Below are positions 23,897-34,845 of a DNA stretch of 46,124 nt, piece after piece. This DNA comes from Fragilaria radians. Its lineage: Eukaryota > Bacillariophyta > Fragilariophyceae > Fragilariales > Fragilariaceae. The stretch is from assembly GCA_900642245.1 (NCBI GenBank), contig CAAAJI010000189.1, positions 28,856-74,979 on the forward strand, given 5' to 3'. A program made the position numbers and the translations under genes. The notes under the pieces are model-generated. The model had not been told where the DNA came from and did no database searches. It saw only the letters and a program-made list of their open reading frames with translations. Numbering within the stretch: position 1 is the first letter of the stretch; each line of letters starts with the position of its first letter.

Positions 23897-24371
23897 CAGA
23901 CAATTCCCTACAACAAAACTCCCGGCTCCAATCTAGATTGTTCTCCGGGCACCAAAAAAGACCAAGAAAATCTAGAAACTTGTAAAAGCATATGCATTTA
24001 TTTCGGAAAAAAATTTCTATGGGAAAATCGCTTCAAGATTAACCAATTTGCTCTGAGGCTTCAGAAACAGAAGCATTATATGCTCTTCTCTCAAATGAAT
24101 GAGAGAGATGGAAAAGCAGAAATGGCTGCTTTCTATCTCAATTTGGAAATGAACGTCACCCTCGTTCCTACAGTACCTTTTCCAGAGATTGAGACATTGA
24201 ATGCAGAAACTCCTGAACAGAAGGAAATCTGGTGAGGATTGCTATGATGGAGATGATGATGATGCAGATGATGGTGTGCCTGCTCCTGCGGCTGAAGATG
24301 ACGTTCCTGTGGCTGAGGACCACATTCCTGAAGCTAAGCAACTTGATACAGTGCTGCCCAGCAAAAGGTAA
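23897..24371 (+). pseudogene. Decayed coding sequence, probably transposon-derived
   Basis: An open frame runs from 23897 to a TGA at 24233-24235. It has coding-like composition and includes FLWENRFKINQFALRLQKQ and AEMAAFYLNLEMNVTLVP. Just before that stop, the sense continues in another phase (24231-24371) with an acidic, Pro/Ala-rich stretch (DGDDDDADDG, then VPAPAAEDDVPVAED) ending at TAA. The simplest reading is one gene broken by a frameshift. No family is recognised; the DDE-like fragment just downstream suggests transposon origin. Confidence 0.4.
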
Positions 24372-24445
24372 AGAAAAAGGAGAAGTAAAGAGAGGAGTAA
24401 TAAGAACGAGTTGTAAAAATGTTCTTTGCTAATTATTTGTACATC

Positions 24446-24624
24446 TGGAAAGTTAAGAGCTTAACTGTCAAGGTGGTAAATTTTAATGTCCATGATGTTT
24501 GTGCTGGTTTCCTTGATGTGTTTACTGAGTCGTTTGGGAATGAACACATGTTTTTCATGTAGAGACAGATGTATATTATGGACAATGCCAAAATCCATTT
24601 AATCCAAGGTATATAAAAAATTGT
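24446..24624 (+). pseudogene. DDE-transposase-like fragment
   Basis: The frame reading VVNFNVHDVCAGFLDVF, a stop, then MYIMDNAKIHLIQ resembles the region around the second catalytic Asp of IS630/Tc1/mariner-type DDE transposases, where a hydrophobic strand ends in DNA-x-IH. It is interrupted by TAG and is too short for a gene. The family call rests mainly on the DNAKIH motif. Confidence 0.4.
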
Positions 24625-26125
24625 AATTATCTTGTACTCAAGATGTACAAGAAATGGGTGCGTATGGTAAAGGAAAACAATTTCGGATATGGTTTTTGGC
24701 CGAAAAATTCAAATGATGATTAAATGAAAATTTAATCTGAGTGTTTTCTCATAGTGGTCGTCCTGGAAAGAAATTCGAGGATGTGGGAAGAAAATTTAGG
24801 TGTTAAGTGAAGGAAATTTCATTTTTTATGTTTAGGGAAGATCCAGGTTGAGGTTCGTTGAGTTAGAAGATTTAGGAAAAATCCAGGGTTTCACATAAAA
24901 GATTTAGGCGGTAAAAGAGAAATCCAAGATTAAAATTAGTTGGAGTAGAAGTTAAAAGTGTTAGTGAAATCTCATAATTTGGAAAAACTCTCGTGTTCTT
25001 TCTCTCAAACCTATCTTCCTTCATCTTCTTCTCTTCATCGTGATTTCAACTGTTTCTTTCCAGAAATATTCTACCATCAAAGGTAAATACTTCAAAATGT
25101 AACATACGTATACCAATTTCAGTTAGATGACCCACTAAAGATAATGCTTAAATCCAGCATATTCCGAGAATTATAGAATTAAAGTGTCTTTATATATAAT
25201 GACATATAGTGTATACACGCATTTATTAAATAATTAAAAAGGAAACTGCGGTATTTTCCAAACTACAAGCAATAAAAATTCGGATTATTCCAGCCATCAC
25301 CAAAAGCAATCAAGAAAATAAAGGATTATTTCTTTCGAATTTTTTGGCAAATGTACCCTCATTTTAGTCTACTTGGAGCATGAGGAAGAATTCTAAGCTA
25401 TGAAAACACTTCAATCTTGTGTGTTCTAGGCATGCTTGTCTAGTTTACTGAAATCGGAAATAGAAAATAGAGATGTTTGAAAGCCTCTAGTTTCTTTGTT
25501 ATTTCCACATACTCAACCTCAAGGCTCAATTTTCTGACCTTTAGATCATCAACAGATTGGAACGCCCAATTAGTAAGAGATACATACGGCAATGATAGGC
25601 TTATATCTTTGAATCTCAAGGGGAATAACGGCGAACGTGCACCACAAGATCCACTTCGGTCGTTGGGATGACCTCTGTATAGCAAAGTTTTTTGTATGCA
25701 GGCCAAATATGATGGCTCATTTTCAGATGTAATTGTTTGTATCAAAAATTGTACTATTTTCTTTATCAGCTGTTATTACATCAAATATGATTTGATTCAC
25801 TGCCAATATGTTCACTTACGCTAGATATTTTTAATCAATTGAGATGGCCTAAAGCTATAATAGAGGATATTGTCACAAATTAGGTGTTTTTACGACTAGT
25901 GACGCTAAGTGCACTTTAAAATGTAAGACATAAGTAATCATCAAATCATTTTGATATCTTTCGTTTATTTCCTTGCTGTTGTCATCCGTCCAGGCAGCTA
26001 ACAAGGGGTTAAGTAATTTAGGTGTAAGATGTGAACAAATTTTACCGTTCATAAACGGAGAAAAATAGAAGGTAAAATAAAAGTTTACAAGAAAGGCAAA
26101 TAAAGCGTTTTCCACAAAAAAGATG
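24625..26125. other. Spacer, nothing recognised
   Basis: About 1.5 kb of AT-rich sequence. Short frames on both strands around 25440-25745 have no convincing family features. No RNA gene seen. Confidence 0.5.
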
Positions 26126-27652
26126 TTATAGAGCATTGGCCGAGTCTTCATTCGTTGGAGAGGAAGCAGTATCGATTTCTTTGGTTGCACTTCGCACAAA
26201 CTGAGCTCTGCTTTGCCTTACTGGTCGTTGTGATGCAGAGGAGAGCATCGAAAGTTCTCCGATAGTTGCTCTATATATCATTTCTTCATTTTTTCGAGCG
26301 ACTTCCCAAGTGTCGAATATCAATAACCTATCTTGATGTTCTACTCGAGTCAAAATATCTTCTACACTTTCCGCTACTTCTTGGCAGAAACCATCCAGAT
26401 CAAAATCATGTCTTTCGTACCCAAATGGATTGTCATATTCGCAAGCCATGCTGTCTAAGCTGAGGAAGAAATAGTCAATTAGGAAACCGAAGATGACTGT
26501 CATGAATCCGTGAGAGACAATTAAATGGAATGGATAGAGAAGTAACCAAGTGATGAGGATAAACCTCATTGGGAAAAGAAAAGTAGAAGGAATCGGCGTC
26601 AAATTGATATTGTTCAATGCGCACATAGACTCAGTCATAGGGGTGAGGCAACAAACCTGAATGTTTGCCTGAGATACATCGGAAAGCTTCTTTAAATAAG
26701 CGGCTTCGCTGATAAAGAAATTGATATTGTCGAGACAAAACTCTGTCATAGACTTGGCTTTCATTAGATTAAAGATATCCTGATGGACCAAGATATTTGA
26801 AAGGTCTGGAATAGCATTCTTTTGATTTCTCAGCTGCAATTTCATTGCGATTGGAAAGGCCTTCACGAAGGCTATAGCACGCCTTCTTTCCCATGAGTCT
26901 TTATGATGAACTAGAACTAAATTATAGCAAATTTGACGAGCCAGGCTCACGCAACAACCTTCAATTTTACTAAGGTGGCCACGAGATTCTTGAAAACGGA
27001 TGAAGGATAAGACAATCCGTACGGTGAGGAATACTGTCAGAGAAATGCCAATCAGGTTTAGTACTTCTCCGTTCATTAGAACCCAGGTTTTATCGCAAAA
27101 TTGGAAATGACTGAAATCACGTTGATTACCGCATATGGAGGTGAAAATAGCAGCCAATACCACGGCAAGGTTATAGATGACCAAAAGCGCAAATATCCCC
27201 ATATTCCGAGTCATGAGCCATGCGGATAAAGGTGCATTCCACCCCACACCATAGGTATTACGATATGCTATCCTCTTGAAAGGCGCATTCTCATTGATAA
27301 CAGATTTACAGTCTCGGATGCTTCCAACAATGCAGCCGTCGCTCTTCGGGTGATAGTGATGTTGTGATCCCAAAATCCTCTTCACTTCTTCATGACTAAA
27401 GTTTTGGTCGATACTCGCTTGATTGTCGATGACAGAGTTTGTACCCATAGAGTTTGTATCTACAGAGTTAACTTGATCAACTGTCTCAGCTAATGTGGCT
27501 GTGCCATCTGTATAGGTTAATCCAACCTCTTTGGATTCTGATTGTAGATAATCTATAGTGGAAGGGGAATCAGGTCTTTGTTTACCAAAGCTATCTTCGA
27601 AGCACACGCCATCCACACAGAGCCCTCCTTTCCTCATATTTCGGTGAAACAT
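26126..27652 (-). CDS. Bestrophin-family anion channel
   Basis: A 508-aa single-exon protein. Bestrophins are pentameric chloride/bicarbonate channels; algal and plant members act in the thylakoid or other membranes. The first about 130 residues are a hydrophilic extension without a clear signal or transit peptide. The channel domain starts at YGVGWNAPLSAWLMTR, followed by a hydrophobic segment at about 151-172 and a second at about 195-217. Hydrophobic segments near 355-400 include LTPIPSTFLFPMRFILITW, matching the bestrophin PIP..Y region. The signature DNPFGYERHDFDLD lies at about 407-420, corresponding to the conserved D/N-PFG....DFD motif. The C-terminus after about residue 440 is Ser-rich. 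Targeting is undecided, so a role in bicarbonate supply is only a possibility. Confidence 0.82.
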   Translation of the reverse strand: MFHRNMRKGGLCVDGVCFEDSFGKQRPDSPSTIDYLQSESKEVGLTYTDGTATLAETVDQVNSVDTNSMGTNSVIDNQASIDQNFSHEEVKRILGSQHHYHPKSDGCIVGSIRDCKSVINENAPFKRIAYRNTYGVGWNAPLSAWLMTRNMGIFALLVIYNLAVVLAAIFTSICGNQRDFSHFQFCDKTWVLMNGEVLNLIGISLTVFLTVRIVLSFIRFQESRGHLSKIEGCCVSLARQICYNLVLVHHKDSWERRRAIAFVKAFPIAMKLQLRNQKNAIPDLSNILVHQDIFNLMKAKSMTEFCLDNINFFISEAAYLKKLSDVSQANIQVCCLTPMTESMCALNNINLTPIPSTFLFPMRFILITWLLLYPFHLIVSHGFMTVIFGFLIDYFFLSLDSMACEYDNPFGYERHDFDLDGFCQEVAESVEDILTRVEHQDRLLIFDTWEVARKNEEMIYRATIGELSMLSSASQRPVRQSRAQFVRSATKEIDTASSPTNEDSANAL

Positions 27653-27781
27653 GACGACTGCCTTGTGAGTTGTCTGTATGCTATTGTCGCATTAATATCT
27701 TGCAAAATCATGAAGGAAGCAGTTTGAGCGAGCCTCGCAAAATGACGCCAGCATTTACATGATTGGGATTACTATTCCAAA

Positions 27782-27799
27782 GAAAGAGCTCTTTCTTGC
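27782..27799. repeat. 18-bp perfect palindrome upstream of bestrophin gene
   Basis: AAGAAAGAGCTCTTTCTT is its own reverse complement. It lies about 130 bp upstream of the bestrophin start codon and could be a dimeric regulator site or a hairpin in a 5' UTR. Confidence 0.6.
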
Positions 27800-29872
27800 T
27801 AAGTAATCCAGTGTTTGATCTGTACGTACAAAATCTCCAAATTTAGCGACGATTATTCTAAGCCGAAAACCCCTAATCCGAGCAAAAACTCACCGTTTAG
27901 TCATTAGGTTTAGGTTCCCATAGCAAGAATTTTAGCTCATGGAGGTACTCGGTAAAAACAGCCTTCTATTTTTGACACTGTATCCATGGCAATCAATCCA
28001 TACTTGTATATAGTGTGCATGGTCCAATTCTCATTACATTCGTGACTTCACGTTATGCTATCTTCAATGCCAAAGGCATGTCTGAAATACAATAATATTT
28101 CTTTCTAACATCAAATTTCTGGACGAGCGAGCTATTATGGAAGAAAGTCTTAAGTTTCACTTTATATGAAATAACAGGAATAAGATTGTATAAATATCTC
28201 AAGGTAAAATCTCTAATTATCTAGAGACGGCTTGTATCCCTATGTGGTGATTATTTTAACATGGCACTTAATTTTAGTCGAATATCACCACATTCAAATT
28301 CTCGATTCCATAGACTGTTGCGTTTATTGAAAGGAAATAGGATTGCTACACAAAATAACAGGACTGACAAAAAAGCTGACTTATTTGAATGATGATTTAA
28401 TTTTATCGAAATTTTGTTAATGATTAAGGTGACTGCAACGAGTGCAGCAGCTACTTGCTAGCTAATCTTTAATTGTACTTTTCAATTTTTAAACTAAGTT
28501 TCTTACGTGTATTACTAGCAGTTGGTGATACAGTTGATGAAGCGTAAATTACGCGGCTTTTACGTGGAATACATAGACGTAAACTTTTCAAAATCACTAC
28601 TTTGATCAATGGCATCCAACCAAAAGAATGCTATAAAGAAGTCTTGTCCCTAATCAATGAATGATATGGTCATACACCAAATGGGATGCAAGTGAAAGAA
28701 TCCGAGGATGAATTACGTGATGTTTCAAGGAAAACGTCAGCAATGATACGTAAATTGAGACAAGTATCCCCTAGGATTAAAATAAAACTCTCTTTTGAGG
28801 CTAACAAATGACAATTGATAAAAGTGATTGAGAAGATGAAGACACATATGTTATCAAGTCATAAAGATATGAGTAAAGCATCTAATCAAAATACTGAAGT
28901 CGCGCATACTCCAAATCAGTACACAAACAGAAAATCGCTGGAAAAGGGGAGGGATATGTCCAAGAAGGTGAAGAGGGATCTTACAGTTTTGTTGACGAGT
29001 TCCTTGATAAAGCAATCAATGGTTGAACACTAGTTTGAAGTTGGTCCTTAGTCCTCTGCACACTGTGTTGCCAATGTAAGTATCAGAACATGGCATGCAT
29101 CTGTTGTTTTGCCAGGTGGGTGTTATATAAGTATCTTCGATAGTAGTGCAGATATTTGAGTTCTAGGATAGGGATATGCTATCACCTAGAAGAGTAAACA
29201 TGATTGGATTTGAGCATTAAAGTACAGTGAAGTGGAATCTTCCAAGATTAGTGCAGTTTTTGCAGTTGATCTTCCAGATGGTTGATATACGTTACTGGGA
29301 ATTCCAGGTATGTCCTATTATTTGAATTTCAATTGGGATTTGATAGATTCAAAATATCGCAGAGATGGTGGGACTCAAGAAATGAAGGGGACAATTACCT
29401 TCAATAACTTCGGACCAAGTAAGTGGCTGATGATTTTCATCAAGAATCCCTTTACATAGAACATTTCAGTTCAAACTTAAAATCTCAAGGTCAGAATGCT
29501 AGCCTGGGCTAAGGGAGACATTTGATCAGGTGAATCTGAGGTACTATTACTTCATTAACTTCAATTTAAGCAAACATTAGTTTAAATGGTCAAGTGAAGG
29601 AGTATTTCAGTAACATTCTGATTCAGTTTCTTATGCTAAAATTCTCGATTTTGTTCTTTAGTCTGACTGAATCGAATTAACTCTGTCATCATTATTGACT
29701 TAAAATTGATGACCGAAATCCATGATTGATAAATCTCTAATTATACAACATCTTATAACCATCGAATAAAAATGATGATAGTTTTTCATGTTGAATGTAA
29801 CTTTGACTAAAGTAAATTCGGTCCCGTACAGGCGGTAGAGATCTAACGAAGCATGAATAAAGAGCGAAAAAA
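27800..29872. other. Spacer between bestrophin and tagged membrane protein
   Basis: About 2.1 kb, AT-rich. Apart from the possible decayed frame at 28665-29036, I see no gene, RNA or transposon end. Promoter of the bestrophin gene is expected in its first part. Confidence 0.5.
28665..29036 (+). pseudogene. Possible decayed ORF, lysine-rich
   Basis: One reading frame stays open from 28665 to the stop near 29034-29036 except for a single TGA at 28809-28811, giving about 123 codons. Composition is Lys/Ser-rich (for example SEDELRDVSRKTSAMIRKL and VIEKMKTHMLSSHKDMSK). No homology recognised; the surrounding 27800-29870 region shows nothing else. Confidence 0.25.
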
Positions 29873-31393
29873 CTAAACATCAAATTTCTCCATATCTCCA
29901 CGGAATATGGTATTGTTTGCAAAAGTGCTGTAATCACCGTTTGTTGTAGCAACATCATACGCTACTTCTTCTTCAAGGGCTTCGTTTTCGATGCAACTTG
30001 ACAAAAAGTTTCTAGATCTCATCCTTCTAGCAGATAAGGCTCCCACCATTAGAGCCATAACTGCTACAGTGGCAATTATAATGTACTGATCTTGCACTGG
30101 AGGCTCTGCGACATACTTCTCCAAGTCTTGGCGATTTAAACGCTTTGCAGGAGTAATTTTAGACAGCACCGGCTTCCCTTGAGGTGGAATTTCCATTATA
30201 ATTTCAGCCTTAGACGTTGCCTGTATTGTTTGAAAATCATATTCATTACCATTCTCATCGTAAACTATTTGCGGTAGGAGGACTTGACCATTAACAACTA
30301 CTGTTTCTGCGTCATAATACAAAAACGTTGTTTTCGGATTGGCTTCTTTAGGCTTGGGACGAGGCCGAATAATCACATTAACATCACTTGATCCCATAGA
30401 TCTTTCATCGTGGATCATGTTTTCACTCGAGGTTAAAATCATTTTATTTTCAAGTATATTTTCTGAGCTTGAGAATGACTGAGTCACAATTTTTATATCT
30501 TTTGGGGGGGACTCGTTGGTCGATGCAACCACTTCATTGCCTATCATATCACTCACTTTCACTGGAATATATCTACGAGAAATAAACTCAGCGCCGGACA
30601 TTGGTTCGGCAGTGTGCATTAGCGTTTCGGATTGCATATATGTGTTCATTGTCTTTTTGTTGGGTCCCAACGGTTGGTTTGAAATTGTTTCGTTGTACTG
30701 ATAATCTTCGGTCTTTCCTAATGGGCTATAAACCGGAAGAATTTTTCCTTCATGATTACCTGTTATTGATTTAGAAATATCATTAATTGAACCGTTTGGT
30801 GGAATGTTCTGGAGGTCTTCTTTTTGAAGTTCTGATTGCTGTGCTAACTTTAGCTTCAGATCATCTATTGTGCCTTTAGGATGAGGTCTTGGCCTAATAA
30901 CAAAGCTTTTGGAGTCCTTATTAACTGGGTATTGGTCGGCTGGAATCAGGATTGAACTCTCATGAGATCTTGTGTCCATTTGGTTGTGTTGTCTCATCAA
31001 CATTTCATGATTGGAAAACTGCGACATAATACCCTTTTTATCTGACTTGATAGAAGACATTAATGAATTCCTCTTCTGAGAGCCCGAGACTATTTCAGAA
31101 TTTTCGTTTAAGTTCTGCCTCTTGAACTTTTTCGTTCCCGAAACTATGAGGAACAGACTCCATATTGAAAGAATTAACAATGGAGAAAAAAGTATCCCTC
31201 GTGTGGACCACCTAGACAATAAATCTCTCCGCTTTCTTCTATTATTGTTTGAAATTGTAAAGGGAGACAAACCATCAGTAGGTTGAGCATTGTAGCGTTG
31301 TTTCGAGTTCATCTGCATTTCTCCATTCAGCTTATACACCATATGCGTAACCGTTGCTTTGAAAAAAATTGAACTTACATATGGAATATTCAT
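29873..31393 (-). CDS. Two-TM membrane protein with RPRPxPK motifs and C-terminal GDMEKFDV tag
   Basis: A 506-aa protein. Frame starts at the ATG at 31393; internal Mets at residues 18 and 26-28 are alternative starts, and a GTAAGT near codon 6 leaves a small chance of an N-terminal intron. A basic stretch (NRRKRRD, about 51-57) precedes a first hydrophobic segment (about 66-86), giving type II-like insertion. The long middle region is Ser/Gln/Asn-rich and carries two related motifs, VIRPRPHPK and IIRPRPKPK, then a folded-looking segment (FLYYDAETVVVNGQVLLPQI). A second TM lies at about 437-455, followed by RRMRSR and a 51-residue tail ending NTIFRGDMEKFDV, matching the tail of the protein at 22961. 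Silicalemma-type diatom membrane proteins are one possibility, unproven. Confidence 0.65.
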   Translation of the reverse strand: MNIPYVSSIFFKATVTHMVYKLNGEMQMNSKQRYNAQPTDGLSPFTISNNNRRKRRDLLSRWSTRGILFSPLLILSIWSLFLIVSGTKKFKRQNLNENSEIVSGSQKRNSLMSSIKSDKKGIMSQFSNHEMLMRQHNQMDTRSHESSILIPADQYPVNKDSKSFVIRPRPHPKGTIDDLKLKLAQQSELQKEDLQNIPPNGSINDISKSITGNHEGKILPVYSPLGKTEDYQYNETISNQPLGPNKKTMNTYMQSETLMHTAEPMSGAEFISRRYIPVKVSDMIGNEVVASTNESPPKDIKIVTQSFSSSENILENKMILTSSENMIHDERSMGSSDVNVIIRPRPKPKEANPKTTFLYYDAETVVVNGQVLLPQIVYDENGNEYDFQTIQATSKAEIIMEIPPQGKPVLSKITPAKRLNRQDLEKYVAEPPVQDQYIIIATVAVMALMVGALSARRMRSRNFLSSCIENEALEEEVAYDVATTNGDYSTFANNTIFRGDMEKFDV

Positions 31394-32847
31394 ACATGAA
31401 CATTTAATTTCGTGGCACGGACAACGTTAACTCGTGGAAAGTTTCCCTCCCTTTATGTAAACAGGGTTCGAAGTCGAAATCAAATTTTGTATCAGCGATT
31501 CAGCGGTTAAAGTAAAAAACGCCTGGAAGGACACACATGGAGAGTCCTTCAAAGCGCTTGTTGTACAACATACCATACATAAAGATGGACTTTTATGTTA
31601 CATATATAGGTGTAATGAAATGGACTTAGCTCCCATTTCATTGTAGGACGAGCTTTTACTGTCCCAGCAAAAAGATATTTCTAGAAATGAAATGCACTTT
31701 TGAAGCTAAGGTTTGAATGATGCATTAGTCTCTTTGGATTGTTGTTTTGTTGAATGTCCTTTTGCAGGGCACACGATTTTTATCGTTGAGTTCTAGCCCT
31801 GTGATATCATTTTGAATTCTCCCAATCCTGTATCAAAAACGTGATTCGTTTAGCACTATTTTAGTGCATCAGCAACAGCTTTTAGGGGCAGAAATACTCC
31901 TTTCGAAATGACATTGCTTCTAAAATGGAAAGTCAAAACACTTTTCTGGGAAAACATGTATTCGTGTCATAGCGACATTTTTATTTGCCACACATGATAT
32001 GATGGCTACTATTACAAAATTGACAAGGATGTTATTTCCTAAATCTAGATAGATTAATGGAAATAATCCAAAACTCACATACCTATTTCTTACCTCATTC
32101 ATGACTCATCTTTCACTTGAAGGATCCAGTGCAGTAAGTGTCTCTTTGCAGTTATCAGCATTACATGAACAAATGGGTGTAAAGAGCATCTAAACTCCTT
32201 ACGAGCCAGCTGGAAAATCTAAAGCACAGGTTAGATGGTTTGACAAATATGGATAACTTTGCGCTGATCTGATTCTCTGCAACACAGGATCATCTAGACA
32301 AATTCATGAAAGTGAATGAAAAAGGTCAAGTTTACTCAAACTGTGAGACCACTATTTTAATGATTTAGGTTGTATTAAACTCAAAGAAATGTTGAAGTAT
32401 TCATTGAAGTTTAAACCTTTTGACATTTCCGATTTATCTCGCAGTTCATAATAAGTTAATATGAAAAGTAAAAGTTTGGAAAGACGTCATTTTTGGAATC
32501 ACGAGGGGAATTGGAAATATACTCGGGATTGAACAGATAGACATTCTAGCGAGAACCCCAATTTACGGGAAATCATTCGTTCACAAATTCATTCTCGATT
32601 CTAGTCACGTGTTATCAAAATCTCCCTAGAATGCGAAGGATGCCACGAAACAGTAGCTCAAGTTCATTTCGCATACACAGCGGGAGCTATCATGGCTTAC
32701 TTCGACCAATTAAGAAGAGTCCCACTTTCTTTCAATGATGTGTGTGTCATGTATTTCCACAAATTCCTATTTCCCTAAACTTTCGCATGTGGAAGTAGAC
32801 ATAATTTCGACATCGATTATCGCAATTAAGAAAGTGAGATCGCTATA
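31394..32847. other. Spacer, nothing recognised
   Basis: About 1.45 kb between divergent genes, holding both promoters. Only short frames; no RNA gene or repeat found by eye. Confidence 0.5.
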
Positions 32848-34845
32848 ATGGAAGACACATTGGCGTTGGCTCCCATTGATGCAGACTTGCGTTTAAATCT
32901 AGCCGATGAGGCAAGAACCAATGAAACAGCATCCATAAGTAATGCAATATTGATTACTCCTATAGAGGCGGTCTTGGCAAGAAATCCAGCAGCGGATCCA
33001 AGAGAAACTGGGAGAATCGCTGCTTCGTGCTGGATTATGAACGGCATACCCGTCAGATTAACTCTGTTATGCATCATCACTCTGATCATGGTCTCGATAG
33101 CGCTTATAGTTTACACAACCTGTGATCGCGAGTGCTGTTGTAAGCAAAAGCACAGCAGTGATTTATCTGGCATTCAAGCTGGTGGATCTATCCCAAAAGA
33201 TCAAGGGAGTGACGCCGAAAAGTATCTCGAAGAGCTTAGTCAAAAGATACTCGGCATTGACAGGTCAAGCTTTCAAACCAATGCCGCCCAGATTGCAGCC
33301 AGCGATTGGATGGCTTTCTTTGACTTTCCGAGAGTCCACCTCAAAGAGAAAGATCGACTGATACAAAGGTATGCACTCTTAGTTTTGTATTTTGCAATGG
33401 GAGGTCATAGTTCGAACGCACTTGCATGGGATGAGAATCTTGGAGTTCACGAATGCGATTGGGAGAGAGTTATCTGTGACGAACGCGGTATGGTATCAGG
33501 TTTAAACTTAGGGTATGGAGTGAATCTTAGTGGGTCAATTGTTCAAGAGATTCGACTGTTATCCAGTCTTAGTAAGTCTTCACGCACTGTCTACCCAATT
33601 TAAGTATGTCATTAGACTTATTTCTCCAACAGCTAGACTTGATTTGTCCTTTAATCGGATTGAAGGTACGATATTGCCAGATATTTCAGCTCTTACGAAC
33701 ATTGCCTTCCTTGACCTCTCTTATAACGAGCTCTATGGATCGATCGGCACCTACATGGGGAGCCTATCGAACTTAGGTAAGCCCCTCTTGTCAAGCGTTA
33801 TACTAAGAATCTGTTTTCTTATGCCTTTCCCAAGAAACGTTAAAACTAGAAAATAATTTTCTTACTGGCAAGCTTCCTGCAAGTCTGAAGTCGCTAACTA
33901 AAATGAGTAAGTTCTAATGTGTAACCCTTTCTTCAATGTTCAATTGTTTCTGCACTAACGCAAATCCAATGATCAATCACGTTTCGTCCATAAAGCCGTA
34001 TTCACAGCATCTGATAACAATCTAGAAGGTGACATATGGCATCTAATATCATCTTGGTCTATGCTCAGTAAGTGCTGAGATTTATTAATTAATTCAATTG
34101 TGTGATAGCATCCCACCTTCACATGCCATTGTAGACACTCTCAATGTAGGAACAAACTTCATAAGTGGCTCAATTTCAGGAGAAATCGGTCAACTGTCTC
34201 ACCTCAAGGAATTAGATGTTTCTGCAACTGAAGTTTATGGCTCAATTCCAAGTGAAATTGGATTACTTTCCTCTTTAAGAACACTGAATGCCGGGGTAAG
34301 TAAAATTAAAGGGTCCATACCAACTGAATTGGGCAATTTGAATTCATCAATCCTTGAATTACGATTACAAGGACTGCAATTGGAGAGGGCTGAAATTCCT
34401 TCTGAGCTTGGGCGATGTACTTTACTGGGTAAGTCTTTGAATAAAAACTAAGTGAAGGTACATTTATTTCTTACTGGAATGCAAAGAAACACTGTTGCTT
34501 GATACAAGTGAATTACGAGGATCCCTTCCTTCAGAATTAGGAAGATTGACTTTGTTGAAATCCTTTGGAATATCACAAAATTTCTTAACTGGGACTATTC
34601 CCATTGAACTTGGAAATATGATATCTCTAGGACAACTGAATTTAAGAAATATCCCTATGCTAGAAGGATCTATTCCGGAAAATCTTTGCAGTAACTATCG
34701 TGATGTCTCCTTTACTGTAACTTCCAGGATCAAATGTAACTGCTGCCATCAAGAACGGAAGCTATCAACAGAAAAGGTTGCGTTTGGCAGCACAAACACA
34801 AATGTCTCAATTCTGAAAATATCTAGGATTCCTCTCCAACAGTAA
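32848..34845 (+). CDS. Diatom-type LRR receptor-like protein
   Basis: Six exons inferred (32848-33571, 33633-33776, 33835-33906, 34008-34067, 34135-34428, 34487-34845), giving 550 aa. All five introns (58-101 bp) are phase 1. Residues 1-68 are hydrophilic, 70-91 form a TM segment (LTLLCIITLIMVSIALIVY) followed by a Cys cluster (CDRECCC). Then comes the cap domain common in diatom LRR proteins (QRYALLVLYFAMGG ... HECDWERVICDERGMVSGL). About ten plant-type LRRs follow (such as LDLSFNRIEGTILPDISALT and LNVGTNFISGSISGEIGQL), ending with SIPENLC and a Cys-containing C-cap (KCNCC). It is probably a type II membrane or wall-facing recognition or adhesion protein; no kinase domain is present. Confidence 0.85.

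Noticed and set aside
25440..25745. Frames on both strands, the plus one faintly like an LRR cap (LISLNLKGNNGE)
   Set aside because: Only one short phrase matches; no repeats follow.
31441..31480. GGTTCGAAGTC resembling a tRNA T loop
   Set aside because: No matching T stem or other tRNA arms nearby.
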